Positions 56,182 through 64,000 of a DNA stretch of 64,000 nucleotides are shown here, piece after piece; within the stretch, counting starts at the first letter, position 1, and each line of letters starts with the position of its first letter. The stretch comes from Longimicrobium sp. Its GTDB lineage: Bacteria > Gemmatimonadota > Gemmatimonadetes > Longimicrobiales > Longimicrobiaceae. Position numbers and translations under genes: made by a program. Location: positions 1-64,000 of the forward strand of contig NZ_DASVSF010000043.1 of NCBI RefSeq assembly GCF_036388275.1, given 5' to 3'. A model generated the notes under the pieces. The model ran no database searches. It saw only the letters and a program-made list of their open reading frames with translations, and was not told the DNA's origin.

Positions 56182-58524
56182 ATGCCGCTCATCGTTCCCA
56201 AGATCGACGACCGCGACTATTCGCGGATCCTCTCCGAGGCGCTGGCCCGCATTCCGGTGCACACGCCGGAGTGGACCAACTTCAACGACGCCGACCCGGG
56301 CGTCACCCTGCTCCAGCTGTTCGCCTTCATGACGGACAGCCTGCTGTACCGCGCCAACCTGATCCCCGAGCGCAACCGGCTGAAGTTCCTGGACCTGCTG
56401 GGGATTCCGCTGCGCCCCGCGGCCGCCGCCGTGGGCGTGGTGTCCATCGACAACGAGCGCGGCCCGCTGGAAACCGTCACCCTTCCCGCGGAGCTGCAGC
56501 TGTTCGCCGGCCCGGTGGGCTTCGTCACCGGCAACGCGCTCGACGTGCTGCCGGTGGAGGGGCGCGTGTTCTACCGTGCGCCGCTTCCCGCCGGGTCCAG
56601 CGAAGACACGGCGCAGCGGATGTACGAGCAGCTGTACGGCGACACCGACGAGGACGCGTCCTCGCTGGACTTCTACCGCACGACGCCCTTCGAGGCCCCG
56701 CAGAACGGCGCGCGCATCGGCGCGGTGAGCCTTACGCAGGACGCGGTCGACAACACGCTGTGGATGGCGCTGCTGGTGCGGCCGGCCGACGTGAAGCTGG
56801 AGAACGCGCGCGACAGGGTGCGCAAGGCCATCGCGGGGAAGACGCTCACCCTGGGCTTCGTCCCGGCGTGGGACGGGAGCCAGCGGGTGATGCGCCCCGG
56901 CGGCGCGCCCCCGCGCCGGCTCCCCACCCTGGCGTTCGACATCTCCACCGGCGAGTTCAGCGGCGACACCCCGCGCTACGCCCGCCTGGACGCCGCGGCG
57001 GACGACGACGCGCTGGAGAACCTTACCCTGGTGCAGCTGACGCTCCCCGAGGCGGGCGGGTTCGGCGCCTGGAACGACCTGGACCCCATGGAAGAGGGCG
57101 TGGGCGAGCTTCCCCCCGCCCTGGATGACGAAAAGGTGGCAGACCGGGTGCTGTGCTGGATCCGCATTCGCCTGGATGCGTCGGACGCGGGGGGAACGGC
57201 GTCCAAGGGATGGGAGGCGCGCTTCAGCTGGGTGGGCGCCAACGCCGCCCGCGTTTCGCAGCGCGTCCCCGTCGCCCCCCTGCGGGTGGGCACGGGGACG
57301 GGCGAGCCCCACCAGTCGCTGGTGCTTCCCAACACCCCCGTGATCCCCGGCTCGGTGCAGCTTGCCGTGGGCGGCGAAGCGTGGACGCGGGTGGACGACC
57401 TGCTTTCCGCCCCGCCCGAGGTGCCGGTGCGCGACCCCTCGCTTCCCCCCGGCGCCCCGGCGCCCGCGGCGGGCGACCCGCGCGTGTTCGCCGTCGATCG
57501 CGAAAGCGGACAGGTGACGTTCGGCAGCGGCTACGCGGGAATGCGTCCGCCCCCGGGGGCGGCCATCGTCGCGGCGTACGCGCACGGCGGCGGCCGCGCC
57601 GGGAACGTGGGCGTGGGCGGCATCCGGACGGCGCCGCGGCTTCCCGCGGGGTTCCGCCCGTTCAACCCCGTGCCCACCTGGGGGGGCGACGACGGCGAGA
57701 GCGTCGCCGAGGCCGAGCGCCGCATTCCCCTTCACCTGAAGCACCAGGACCGCGCCGTCTCGGCCGAGGACTTCCGCGAGATCGTCCCGCAGACGCCCGG
57801 CATCTCGCTGGGGCGAATGGAGGTGCTCCCCAGCTACCACCCGTCCATCGGCTCGCCGGCGCCGGGGGTGGTCACCCTGCTGCTGATTCCCAACGATCCC
57901 CTGCGCCCCGAGGGGCCGGTTCCCGACCGCCTCTTCCTTCAGGCCGTCTGCCGCTACCTGGAGCCGCGCCGCCTGGTGACCACCGAGGTGCACCTGCGCG
58001 GGCCGGAGTACGTGCCGGTGTCGCTGGCGGTGGGCTTCGACGCCATCGCGGGAAGCGACATCGCGGCCGTGCGCGAAGAGGTGAAGGCGGCGCTGCGGCG
58101 CTTCCTGTCTCCCCTGCAGGGGGGGCATCCCGTCCGCGCGACGGCGTACGACGAGCCCACCGCCCGGGGGTGGCTGCTGGACACCGCCGTGGAAGACCGC
58201 GAGTTGTGGGCGCAGGTGGCGCGGGTGCCCGGCGTGTCGAGCGTGCGGGGGGTGAGGATGTGGAACGCGGCGGGGGCGGAAATCCGCACGCTGGGCATCT
58301 CGGGCCTTCAGCTTCCCCGGCTGGACCACCTGTCGGTACGCACGGGAGACCCCGAAGACCTGAAGGACGCCATCACCGGCGGCCCCGGGACGGGCGCGGG
58401 AGGAACGGGGACGGGTGGAACGGGAACGGGTGGAACGGGAACGGGAACGGGCGGCACGGGGACCGGAACGGGCGGGGCCGCGCGCAAGCGGCGCCCGGTG
58501 CCGGTGATTCCGCGGAGCTGCTGA
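56182..58524 (+). CDS. Baseplate J-type protein (Pvc11/Afp11-like) with Gly-Thr tail
   Basis: This is a 780-residue baseplate wedge protein. The N-terminal part is the usual DDRDYSRILSEALARIPVHT, EWTNFNDADPGVTLLQLFAF; the J domain follows, with VTFGSGYAGMRPPPGA, GGRAGNVGVGGI, RRIPLHLKHQDRAVSAEDF and LEPRRLVTTEVHLRGPEYV. Residues about 733-768 are an uninterrupted Gly/Thr repeat (GTGGTGTGGTGTGTGGTGTG) ending in a basic RKRRPVP segment, not found in standard J proteins and encoded by a length-variable GGNACGGG-type repeat. ATG at 56182, 11 bases after the wedge gene. Confidence 0.93.
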   Translation: MPLIVPKIDDRDYSRILSEALARIPVHTPEWTNFNDADPGVTLLQLFAFMTDSLLYRANLIPERNRLKFLDLLGIPLRPAAAAVGVVSIDNERGPLETVTLPAELQLFAGPVGFVTGNALDVLPVEGRVFYRAPLPAGSSEDTAQRMYEQLYGDTDEDASSLDFYRTTPFEAPQNGARIGAVSLTQDAVDNTLWMALLVRPADVKLENARDRVRKAIAGKTLTLGFVPAWDGSQRVMRPGGAPPRRLPTLAFDISTGEFSGDTPRYARLDAAADDDALENLTLVQLTLPEAGGFGAWNDLDPMEEGVGELPPALDDEKVADRVLCWIRIRLDASDAGGTASKGWEARFSWVGANAARVSQRVPVAPLRVGTGTGEPHQSLVLPNTPVIPGSVQLAVGGEAWTRVDDLLSAPPEVPVRDPSLPPGAPAPAAGDPRVFAVDRESGQVTFGSGYAGMRPPPGAAIVAAYAHGGGRAGNVGVGGIRTAPRLPAGFRPFNPVPTWGGDDGESVAEAERRIPLHLKHQDRAVSAEDFREIVPQTPGISLGRMEVLPSYHPSIGSPAPGVVTLLLIPNDPLRPEGPVPDRLFLQAVCRYLEPRRLVTTEVHLRGPEYVPVSLAVGFDAIAGSDIAAVREEVKAALRRFLSPLQGGHPVRATAYDEPTARGWLLDTAVEDRELWAQVARVPGVSSVRGVRMWNAAGAEIRTLGISGLQLPRLDHLSVRTGDPEDLKDAITGGPGTGAGGTGTGGTGTGGTGTGTGGTGTGTGGAARKRRPVPVIPRSC

Positions 58525-58534
58525 GGAGGCGCGC

Positions 58535-61500
58535 GTGGACGTCAACGGCACCCGCTTTCACCTGCTCCTGGGGCGCGGCGACTGGCTTCCCCGACCGGTG
58601 GCCGGCGCGGAGTGGGACGACGCCACCGCCAGCGTGGGGCTGGAGCGGCTTCCCTTCGTCTTTCCCCCGCGCCGGGCCGAGAGCCCGCCCCGGCTGGAAG
58701 ACCGCCGCGGCGCCGGGCGCGACCGCCACGGCAACTGGTACTGGGTGTCGGACGACGGGCGCGGCATCGCCAGCCGCGGCCGCCACGACGCCGAGCCCAC
58801 CGCGTTCTGGCCGCACCCGGAGCCCTCGTGCGCGCCGGCGCCGGGGAGCGACTTCGCCCCCGCCGCGCCCCCGCCGCCGCGGCCCCCCGCGCGCATCCAT
58901 GGGCTGGCGGTGACGGGCGAGCACTACCTGGTGGCGGGCACGCCGGACCAGAACGGGCTGCTGGTGTTCGACCTGGCCGCGGGAGGCGAGCCGCTGGCGC
59001 TGCGCTGGCCCGCCGGGGTGCCCTTTGCGCCCTGGGACATCGCCGCGGCGCCGGACGGCGGCGTGTGGGTGCTGGACCGCGACAACGCCCGGCTCTGGTC
59101 GCTGGACCGGCTGTTCCGCGTCCGCCAGGTGCATCCCTCGCCCGACGTGGCGGACGAGCCGGACTTCGCCCCGGCGCTCCCCCCCGAAGACGGCGGGGAG
59201 CGGCCCCGGCGGGAGCCGCGCGAGGGCCCGCTGCGCCTGCAGGCTTCGCTTTCCATCGCTTCGGTGCTGGACCCCATCGCCGTCGAGGTGCTGTGCGACG
59301 GAAGCGCGCTGGTCCTGGGGCGCGACGGCACGGCGCCGGTGATCCACCGCTTCACCCTGCAGCGCGGGGAAACGTCGGTGCATCCCCTGGCCCCGCTGCT
59401 GTACGCGCATCCCGAGGTGATCCACGAGATGCCGTACGCGCACGAGTTCGCCTTCGTCCCCGCGGCGGGGTGCTCGCGCGAGGCGGTGTCGGGGCAGGTG
59501 CTGCTCACCTCGCCCGACGGCAACCAGGCCTTCGCCTTCACCATCGCCGGCCCCGCGGACGAGCCGTGGCTGGAGTTCGACCCGCGCTTCTTTCCCATGC
59601 GCCGCCACGGCGGCCGCGCGCTGGTGGTGGCCGGGGGCGAGGCCCACTACGACAGCGGAACGCGCTGGGTGTCGCTGCTGGAGTATCCGCGTCCCACCTT
59701 CGGCCGCGGGGCGAAGCTGGTCTTCCCCGCCCTCCCCGCGGAGGACGGCGAGGCAGCCGCCTTCGACGGGCGCGAGCCGGGGTGCGTGTGGCACCGGCTG
59801 TTCCTGGACGGCTGCATTCCCCCGGAGTCGTCGGTGACGGTGGAAAGCCGCGCGGCCGAGACGCGGGCGGAGCTGGCGTCCATGGAGTGGAGCCGCGAGC
59901 CCGCCCCCTACCTGCGCGCCGCCGGGCCCGAGCTTCCCTACCGGTCCACCTATCCCCCGGGTCCGCAGGGACAGGCGGGCACCTGGGAGCTGCTCTTTCA
60001 GAACGCGGTCGGGCGCTACCTGCAGCTGCGGGTGACGCTGACGGGGAACGGGCGCATCACCCCCCGGCTGCGGGGCCTTCGCGCCTACTATCCCCGCTTC
60101 TCCTACCTGCGCGAGTACCTGCCCGCCGTGTACCGCGAGGATGCGGGGTCCGCGTGGTTCCTGGACCGCTACCTGGCCAACGTCGAAGGCACCTTCACCG
60201 GCGTGGAAGAGCGGATCGCCGCCGCCCAGGTGCTGTTCGACACGCGCACCGTGCCGCCGGAGTTCCTGGAGTGGCTGGCGGGATGGATGGGCGCCGCCGT
60301 CGACGCCGCGTGGAGCGAGGAGAAGAAGCGCTTCTTCCTGGCCCACGCCACGGAGATGTTCGCCGGCCGGGGCACCCGCGAGGGGATGATCCGCGCCCTG
60401 CGGCTGGCGCTGGACGAGTGCGTGGACCCGCACCTGTTCGACGATGCGGGCGACGCCGCGGCCGCGGCTCCGGCAACCCCGTCCGCGGGAGGATGCGGAT
60501 GCGGGTGCGGCGGCGGCGGCGATTCGGAGAAGGGCGGCGACGGGCCGGAACGGCGGTTCACGGTGCGGGTGGTGGAGCAGTTCCTTACCCGCGACGCCCC
60601 CGGCGTGGCTTACGGCGACGTGGGCGGACTGTCCGGCCCGGGAACGACGACCACCGCGCTCCAATGGACGCCCGCGCAGGGGCCCGAGCCGCTTCACGCG
60701 CGCTGGCGGGAGTGGCTGGCCGGCCGCTACGCCGACGTGGACGCGCTGAAGGAGGCGTGGGGGCTGGAGTCCGACGACGACGGCGGCGTCGCGCTCGCCG
60801 CGAAGACCGCCAAGGTGAGGGCGGTGCTGGGCGCCGCGTTCGAGGTGACGCTCGCCGCCGCGGCGCCGGAAGATCCCGACTACGAGTCGCTGGACGACAC
60901 GCGGCTGAAGCTTCCGCCCACCACGCCGCGCAACGCGGCCAAGGCCGCCGACTGGACGCGCTTTCTGCGCGAGGGGCTGGGCTTTACCTGGGCCGTCCCC
61001 GATGGCGGGGCCGACCTGGCGCTGTGGCGCGACTTCCTGGCGCGCCGCTACCGCCAGCCGGGCGACCTGGCCCGCGCGTGGGGGCGCGGGGCCGGCCAGG
61101 GCTACGCGTCGTGGGACGAGGTGGGCTACCCGGCCGAGCTGCCGGACAACACGGCGGCGCTGGGCGACTGGACGACGTTCGTCTCGGTCGTGGTGCCCAT
61201 GCGCCGCGGCGCGCACCGCTTTTCGGTGCTGGTGCCGGTGGCGCCGGGCGACGGGCAGGAGGCGCAGCGCGGGCGGCTGGAGCTGGCACACCGCATTGCC
61301 CTGCTGGAAAAGCCCGCTCACACCATCGTGAGCACGCGCCTGTACTGGGCCGCCTTTCGCGTGGGCGAGGCCCGGCTGGGCACCGACACGCTGCTGGGCC
61401 AGGGAAGCCGGTTCACCTCGCTGGTGCTGGCCGCCGGCGAGCTGGCCGGGTCGCACCTGGGGTGGACGGAGCCATGGAACGTTCGCGGGCGGCGGGTCGT

Positions 61501-61561
61501 CGGGCGGGACCCGGCGGGCGCCTCCCCGCAGTCGCGAGGAAACTTTCAGAGGTGGACATGA
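58535..61561 (+). CDS. Tail-I-like baseplate protein (Pvc12/Afp12-like) with extra domains
   Basis: This 1,008-residue protein begins (about residues 1-480) with a beta-propeller-like region with repeated strands such as WDIAAAPDGGVWVLDRDNAR. The tail-protein-I domain is at about 522-635: YLREYLPAVYREDAGSAWFL, PPEFLEWLAGWMGAAVDAAW, RFFLAHATEMFAGRGTREGM. A cysteine/glycine loop follows (GGCGCGCGGGG, about 655). Two copies of a W-x2-(F/W)L-x2-RY...AWG module come later (about 720-745 and 825-868), with sequence like the N-terminal part of GH42 galactosidases. The start is GTG at 58535 after GAGGAGG, and the stop overlaps the fibre gene (ATGA). Confidence 0.88.
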   Translation: MDVNGTRFHLLLGRGDWLPRPVAGAEWDDATASVGLERLPFVFPPRRAESPPRLEDRRGAGRDRHGNWYWVSDDGRGIASRGRHDAEPTAFWPHPEPSCAPAPGSDFAPAAPPPPRPPARIHGLAVTGEHYLVAGTPDQNGLLVFDLAAGGEPLALRWPAGVPFAPWDIAAAPDGGVWVLDRDNARLWSLDRLFRVRQVHPSPDVADEPDFAPALPPEDGGERPRREPREGPLRLQASLSIASVLDPIAVEVLCDGSALVLGRDGTAPVIHRFTLQRGETSVHPLAPLLYAHPEVIHEMPYAHEFAFVPAAGCSREAVSGQVLLTSPDGNQAFAFTIAGPADEPWLEFDPRFFPMRRHGGRALVVAGGEAHYDSGTRWVSLLEYPRPTFGRGAKLVFPALPAEDGEAAAFDGREPGCVWHRLFLDGCIPPESSVTVESRAAETRAELASMEWSREPAPYLRAAGPELPYRSTYPPGPQGQAGTWELLFQNAVGRYLQLRVTLTGNGRITPRLRGLRAYYPRFSYLREYLPAVYREDAGSAWFLDRYLANVEGTFTGVEERIAAAQVLFDTRTVPPEFLEWLAGWMGAAVDAAWSEEKKRFFLAHATEMFAGRGTREGMIRALRLALDECVDPHLFDDAGDAAAAAPATPSAGGCGCGCGGGGDSEKGGDGPERRFTVRVVEQFLTRDAPGVAYGDVGGLSGPGTTTTALQWTPAQGPEPLHARWREWLAGRYADVDALKEAWGLESDDDGGVALAAKTAKVRAVLGAAFEVTLAAAAPEDPDYESLDDTRLKLPPTTPRNAAKAADWTRFLREGLGFTWAVPDGGADLALWRDFLARRYRQPGDLARAWGRGAGQGYASWDEVGYPAELPDNTAALGDWTTFVSVVVPMRRGAHRFSVLVPVAPGDGQEAQRGRLELAHRIALLEKPAHTIVSTRLYWAAFRVGEARLGTDTLLGQGSRFTSLVLAAGELAGSHLGWTEPWNVRGRRVVGRDPAGASPQSRGNFQRWT

Positions 61562-64000
61562 TCTCACAGGCATCGCCCGCCGCCGGGCCCCTTCGCACCG
61601 ACGCCTCCAAGCGCGTGAACTACACGCTGGGCCTGGTCCTGGGCGTCGACGAGTTTCAGCAGGACCAGCTGTACCACGCCGCCGGCCGGCGCGGGCACAA
61701 CCGGCTGCTCCACGGCTACGGCACCGTGTGGGGGCTGCGGGTGAACGCCGTTCCCGGCGGCGCCGAGCCCGAGATCCAGGTGGAGCCGGGGATGGCCGTG
61801 GACCCGTGCGGCCGTGAGATCTGCATCACGGACCTGATGTGCGTGAAGCTCGACCGCTGGCTGAGCGTGCACCAGAAGTCGCTGGAGCACCTGTTCGGAG
61901 CCGGGGGCACCACGCTTCCGCTGGCGGTGATCCTGTGCCACCGCGAGTGCCCCACCGACACCGTTCCCGTTCCCGGCGAGCCCTGCCGCAGCCAGGACGA
62001 CGCCATGCAGCCCTCGCGCATCCGCGACGGCTTCGAGCTGAAGCTGGCGGTGCGCGACGACGCGCCCTGGGGCGTGCCGCCGGTGGGCTCGCCTCCCGGG
62101 CCGGAGTCCACCGGGCTGACGGTGTACCGCACCTCGCAGGCGGAGGAGCGGGCCGTGCGGGCCTTCGGGCAGCTGCTCGGCCGGGTGGAGACCACCGACA
62201 CCCTGGTGGCCGTGGGCGGCAGGGCCGAGCTGCTGGCCGCGGTGCGCGCCCTGCCCCGCGCCATCGGCGAGGATGGGATCGCCAGCCCCCCCGCGCTGGA
62301 CAACAGCCCCATCCTGCTCCCCGCCGGCGAGGCGCGCGAGATCCTGCGCGAGGCCTTCGGCGTGTGGGTTACCGAGGTGCGCCCGGTGATCCGGGGCGAA
62401 GAGAACCCCAACACCTGCGGCGACGCCGGCGGCGAATGCTGCGTGCTGCTGGCCGAGGTGGACCTTCGCGTAGCCCCGGGGGGGAGGCTGGCCCACGCCT
62501 CCGAAGAGTCGCCCCCCATCCGCGTCCGCGAAGACACGCGCCCCTACCTGCTCCACACCCGGCTGCTGCAGGAGTGGCTGCTGGCCAACAGCGTGGAGCG
62601 GCGGCCCGACGTGGACTCGTTCGCCACCCTGCAGGTGCTGGGGCCGCACCGCATCCGCGCGTGGGTGCACCACGAACGGCAGCTGGCGCTTTCGCCCGGC
62701 GCCGTGGAGGTGCGGGTGAACGAGGTGCCGCGCGAGGTGGCCAACGTGATCCCCGCGGGCATCCGCAACGTGTGGGACATCGTCTTTCCCGAGCCGGTGC
62801 CCAGCAAGGTCGTGGCGCGCGTTCCCGCGCCGAACCTGGCCGAAGATCCCCACGACATGAACGACGGCGACGTGGTGGAGGTGAGGTTCAACGCCAAAGA
62901 GGTGATGCTTGCCGGCTCGCCCCCGCGCTCCGTCGCCGACGACCTGCGCGAGGGAAGCGGCGAGTACCTGGACCGCGACGTGTGGACGCTGCCGGCGTAC
63001 ACCGTCTACAACAAGCTCGAGGGGGGCGACCTGGCGGGCGAGTACCTGCTGCCCATCGTCGCCAAGATCCAGAAGTTCCCGGTGGCGCCCACCACGCCGC
63101 AGAACGACCAGTACCTGTACTCCAACGGCACCACGTGGATGCCGCGCGCGCTCCCGGCGGGAACCAAGGACCTGTCGGGCGTCTACCCGCACAACCTCGT
63201 CCGGGGGCTGCAGGGAAAGCGGGTGTCGGCCACCGACCCGGTGGAGCTGGACTTCCTGCAGTGGCGCCGGTCGGGGTCGCCGCCCGGGTCGCCGGAGTGG
63301 ACGCCCACGGAGCTGCGGTTCTCGCACCCCAGCGACGTCGAGGGCCGGTACGACGCGGTAAAGGTCGTCGGGCTGCAGGGAAAGGGCGTCTCGGCCACCC
63401 AGCCCACCATCACCAACCAGGTGCTGGCGTACAACGGCGTAGAGTGGGCGCCCAACACTCCGCAGGCGGTGCTGGGACCCGCGGCGGGCGACGTCACCGG
63501 GCCGTACGGCGCCCTGAAGGTGGAGCGCATGCAGGGAAAGCCCGTGCCGGCCACCGCGGCCAACGGGCAGTTCCTGAAGTTCCAGACCTCGCCGGCCTTG
63601 CCCACCGGCCAATGGGTGGCCGGAACCCTGGAATACGCCACGGACAGCGACCTCGACAACACCTATCCCGCGACCAAGGTCAGGAGCTTCAAGGGGCACG
63701 CCTACGCCGCCACGCCCACCAAGGACGGCGAGGTGCTCACCTGGCAGCTCGTGAACGGCCGCGGAAGCTGGGTGGCGCGCACACCGGCCGGAGGCGGCGG
63801 ACCGGGTGGCGCGGCGGGCGGCGACCTGACCGGCCTGTACCCCAGCCCGACGGTAACCGGCATCAACAACCAGCCGGTGGCCCCGGGCACCGACCCGGGC
63901 CAGGTGCTGGTGTTCAACGGCAAGTCGTGGGACGCGGCAGACCCGGGCACCGGCTTCGGGACAGGCCAGTACCAGGTGATCGGGGCCGGGCACTTCATCC
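61558..64000 (+). CDS. Tail-fibre-like protein (Pvc13 position), 3' end outside window
   Basis: The frame is open from ATG 61558 to the window end, at least 814 residues, so it continues beyond. The first 470 residues are a head domain (RVNYTLGLVLGVDEFQQDQL, GRRGHNRLLHGYGTVWGLRV, GMAVDPCGREICITD). From about 535 on, repeats of 40-60 residues follow the pattern D-L-x-G-x-Y-x3-K-V-x2-L-Q-G-K-x-V-x-A-T ... Q-V-L-x-(W/Y/F)-N-G-x2-W: for example DVEGRYDAVKVVGLQGKGVS, DVTGPYGALKVERMQGKPVP, DLTGLYPSPTVTGINNQPVA. At least five units are visible. Such repeats build phage fibre shafts; receptor-binding tips would lie past 64 kb. Confidence 0.88.
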   Translation, partial: MISQASPAAGPLRTDASKRVNYTLGLVLGVDEFQQDQLYHAAGRRGHNRLLHGYGTVWGLRVNAVPGGAEPEIQVEPGMAVDPCGREICITDLMCVKLDRWLSVHQKSLEHLFGAGGTTLPLAVILCHRECPTDTVPVPGEPCRSQDDAMQPSRIRDGFELKLAVRDDAPWGVPPVGSPPGPESTGLTVYRTSQAEERAVRAFGQLLGRVETTDTLVAVGGRAELLAAVRALPRAIGEDGIASPPALDNSPILLPAGEAREILREAFGVWVTEVRPVIRGEENPNTCGDAGGECCVLLAEVDLRVAPGGRLAHASEESPPIRVREDTRPYLLHTRLLQEWLLANSVERRPDVDSFATLQVLGPHRIRAWVHHERQLALSPGAVEVRVNEVPREVANVIPAGIRNVWDIVFPEPVPSKVVARVPAPNLAEDPHDMNDGDVVEVRFNAKEVMLAGSPPRSVADDLREGSGEYLDRDVWTLPAYTVYNKLEGGDLAGEYLLPIVAKIQKFPVAPTTPQNDQYLYSNGTTWMPRALPAGTKDLSGVYPHNLVRGLQGKRVSATDPVELDFLQWRRSGSPPGSPEWTPTELRFSHPSDVEGRYDAVKVVGLQGKGVSATQPTITNQVLAYNGVEWAPNTPQAVLGPAAGDVTGPYGALKVERMQGKPVPATAANGQFLKFQTSPALPTGQWVAGTLEYATDSDLDNTYPATKVRSFKGHAYAATPTKDGEVLTWQLVNGRGSWVARTPAGGGGPGGAAGGDLTGLYPSPTVTGINNQPVAPGTDPGQVLVFNGKSWDAADPGTGFGTGQYQVIGAGHFI

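Noticed and set aside
42919..64000. Prophage, R-type tailocin or T6SS instead of eCIS
   Set aside because: No terminase, portal, capsid, lysis or integrase genes; no TssJLM or split small sheath proteins; DUF4255, LysM adaptor and DUF5908-like genes are eCIS markers.

Overview
The window is a high-GC chromosomal segment. The 16S rRNA start, the gene repertoire (aerobic CO-dehydrogenase-like operon, split methylmalonyl-CoA mutase, secreted amidohydrolases, M56/BlaI pair, plug-like domains) and families of short palindromic intergenic repeats suggest a Gemmatimonadota bacterium of the Longimicrobium type. That placement is my inference; no alignment was run.

Layout. 1-9.3 kb (minus strand): 5' end of a 16S rRNA gene, a very acidic small protein, typA, rnz, an AtuA-family gene, two tandem Uma2 genes, and a carboxyltransferase overlapping a stand-alone B12-binding mutase subunit. 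9.4-14.1 kb: a lower-GC patch with a membrane protein and a broken copy of the tail of the neighbouring amidohydrolase, then that amidohydrolase, a methyltransferase and a HAD hydrolase. 14.3-20 kb (plus): a four-gene molybdenum hydroxylase operon (S-L-G-M order) and a cyclase-family hydrolase. 20-27 kb: an accessory zone with a predicted four-helix membrane protein resembling the TRADD-N-associated 2TM family, a zinc-knuckle mini-protein, gene debris, an orphan solute-binding lipoprotein, and an AT-richer NACHT NTPase flanked by partial copies of a nearby gene. 27-42.5 kb: housekeeping and signalling genes (rpe-rpiA, an ECF sigma factor with C-terminal extension, BlaI plus M56 peptidase, methylmalonyl-CoA mutase large chain, L,D-transpeptidase, LuxR-type regulator) and a two-gene ATPase/TOPRIM-like module whose second gene is frameshifted.

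42.9-64 kb (plus): a contractile injection system (eCIS, related to PVC/Afp particles) in one tightly packed, mostly overlapping gene string. It has a pseudo-receiver leader protein, a DUF4255 cap/terminator, an unknown protein, sheath, tube, a 1,113-residue sheath-like protein with large insertions, a second tube protein, a LysM tube adaptor, a DUF5908-like mini-protein, a gpD-like hub, a separate gpV-like spike, a protein ending in a membrane segment, a gp25-like wedge, a J-type baseplate protein, a tail-I-like protein with extra domains, and a repeat-built fibre cut by the window edge. The AAA+ ATPase expected in such loci and any cargo must lie beyond 64 kb. No toxin is visible inside the window.

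Repeats are a second theme. Arrays of an 8-bp unit (CACTNNCG) lie just upstream of the starts of rnz, the CO-dehydrogenase-like large chain, rpiA and the mutase, always in the same sense as the gene. A 7-bp-unit array forms a potential large hairpin between the sheath and tube genes. Several palindromic elements recur in intergenic DNA.
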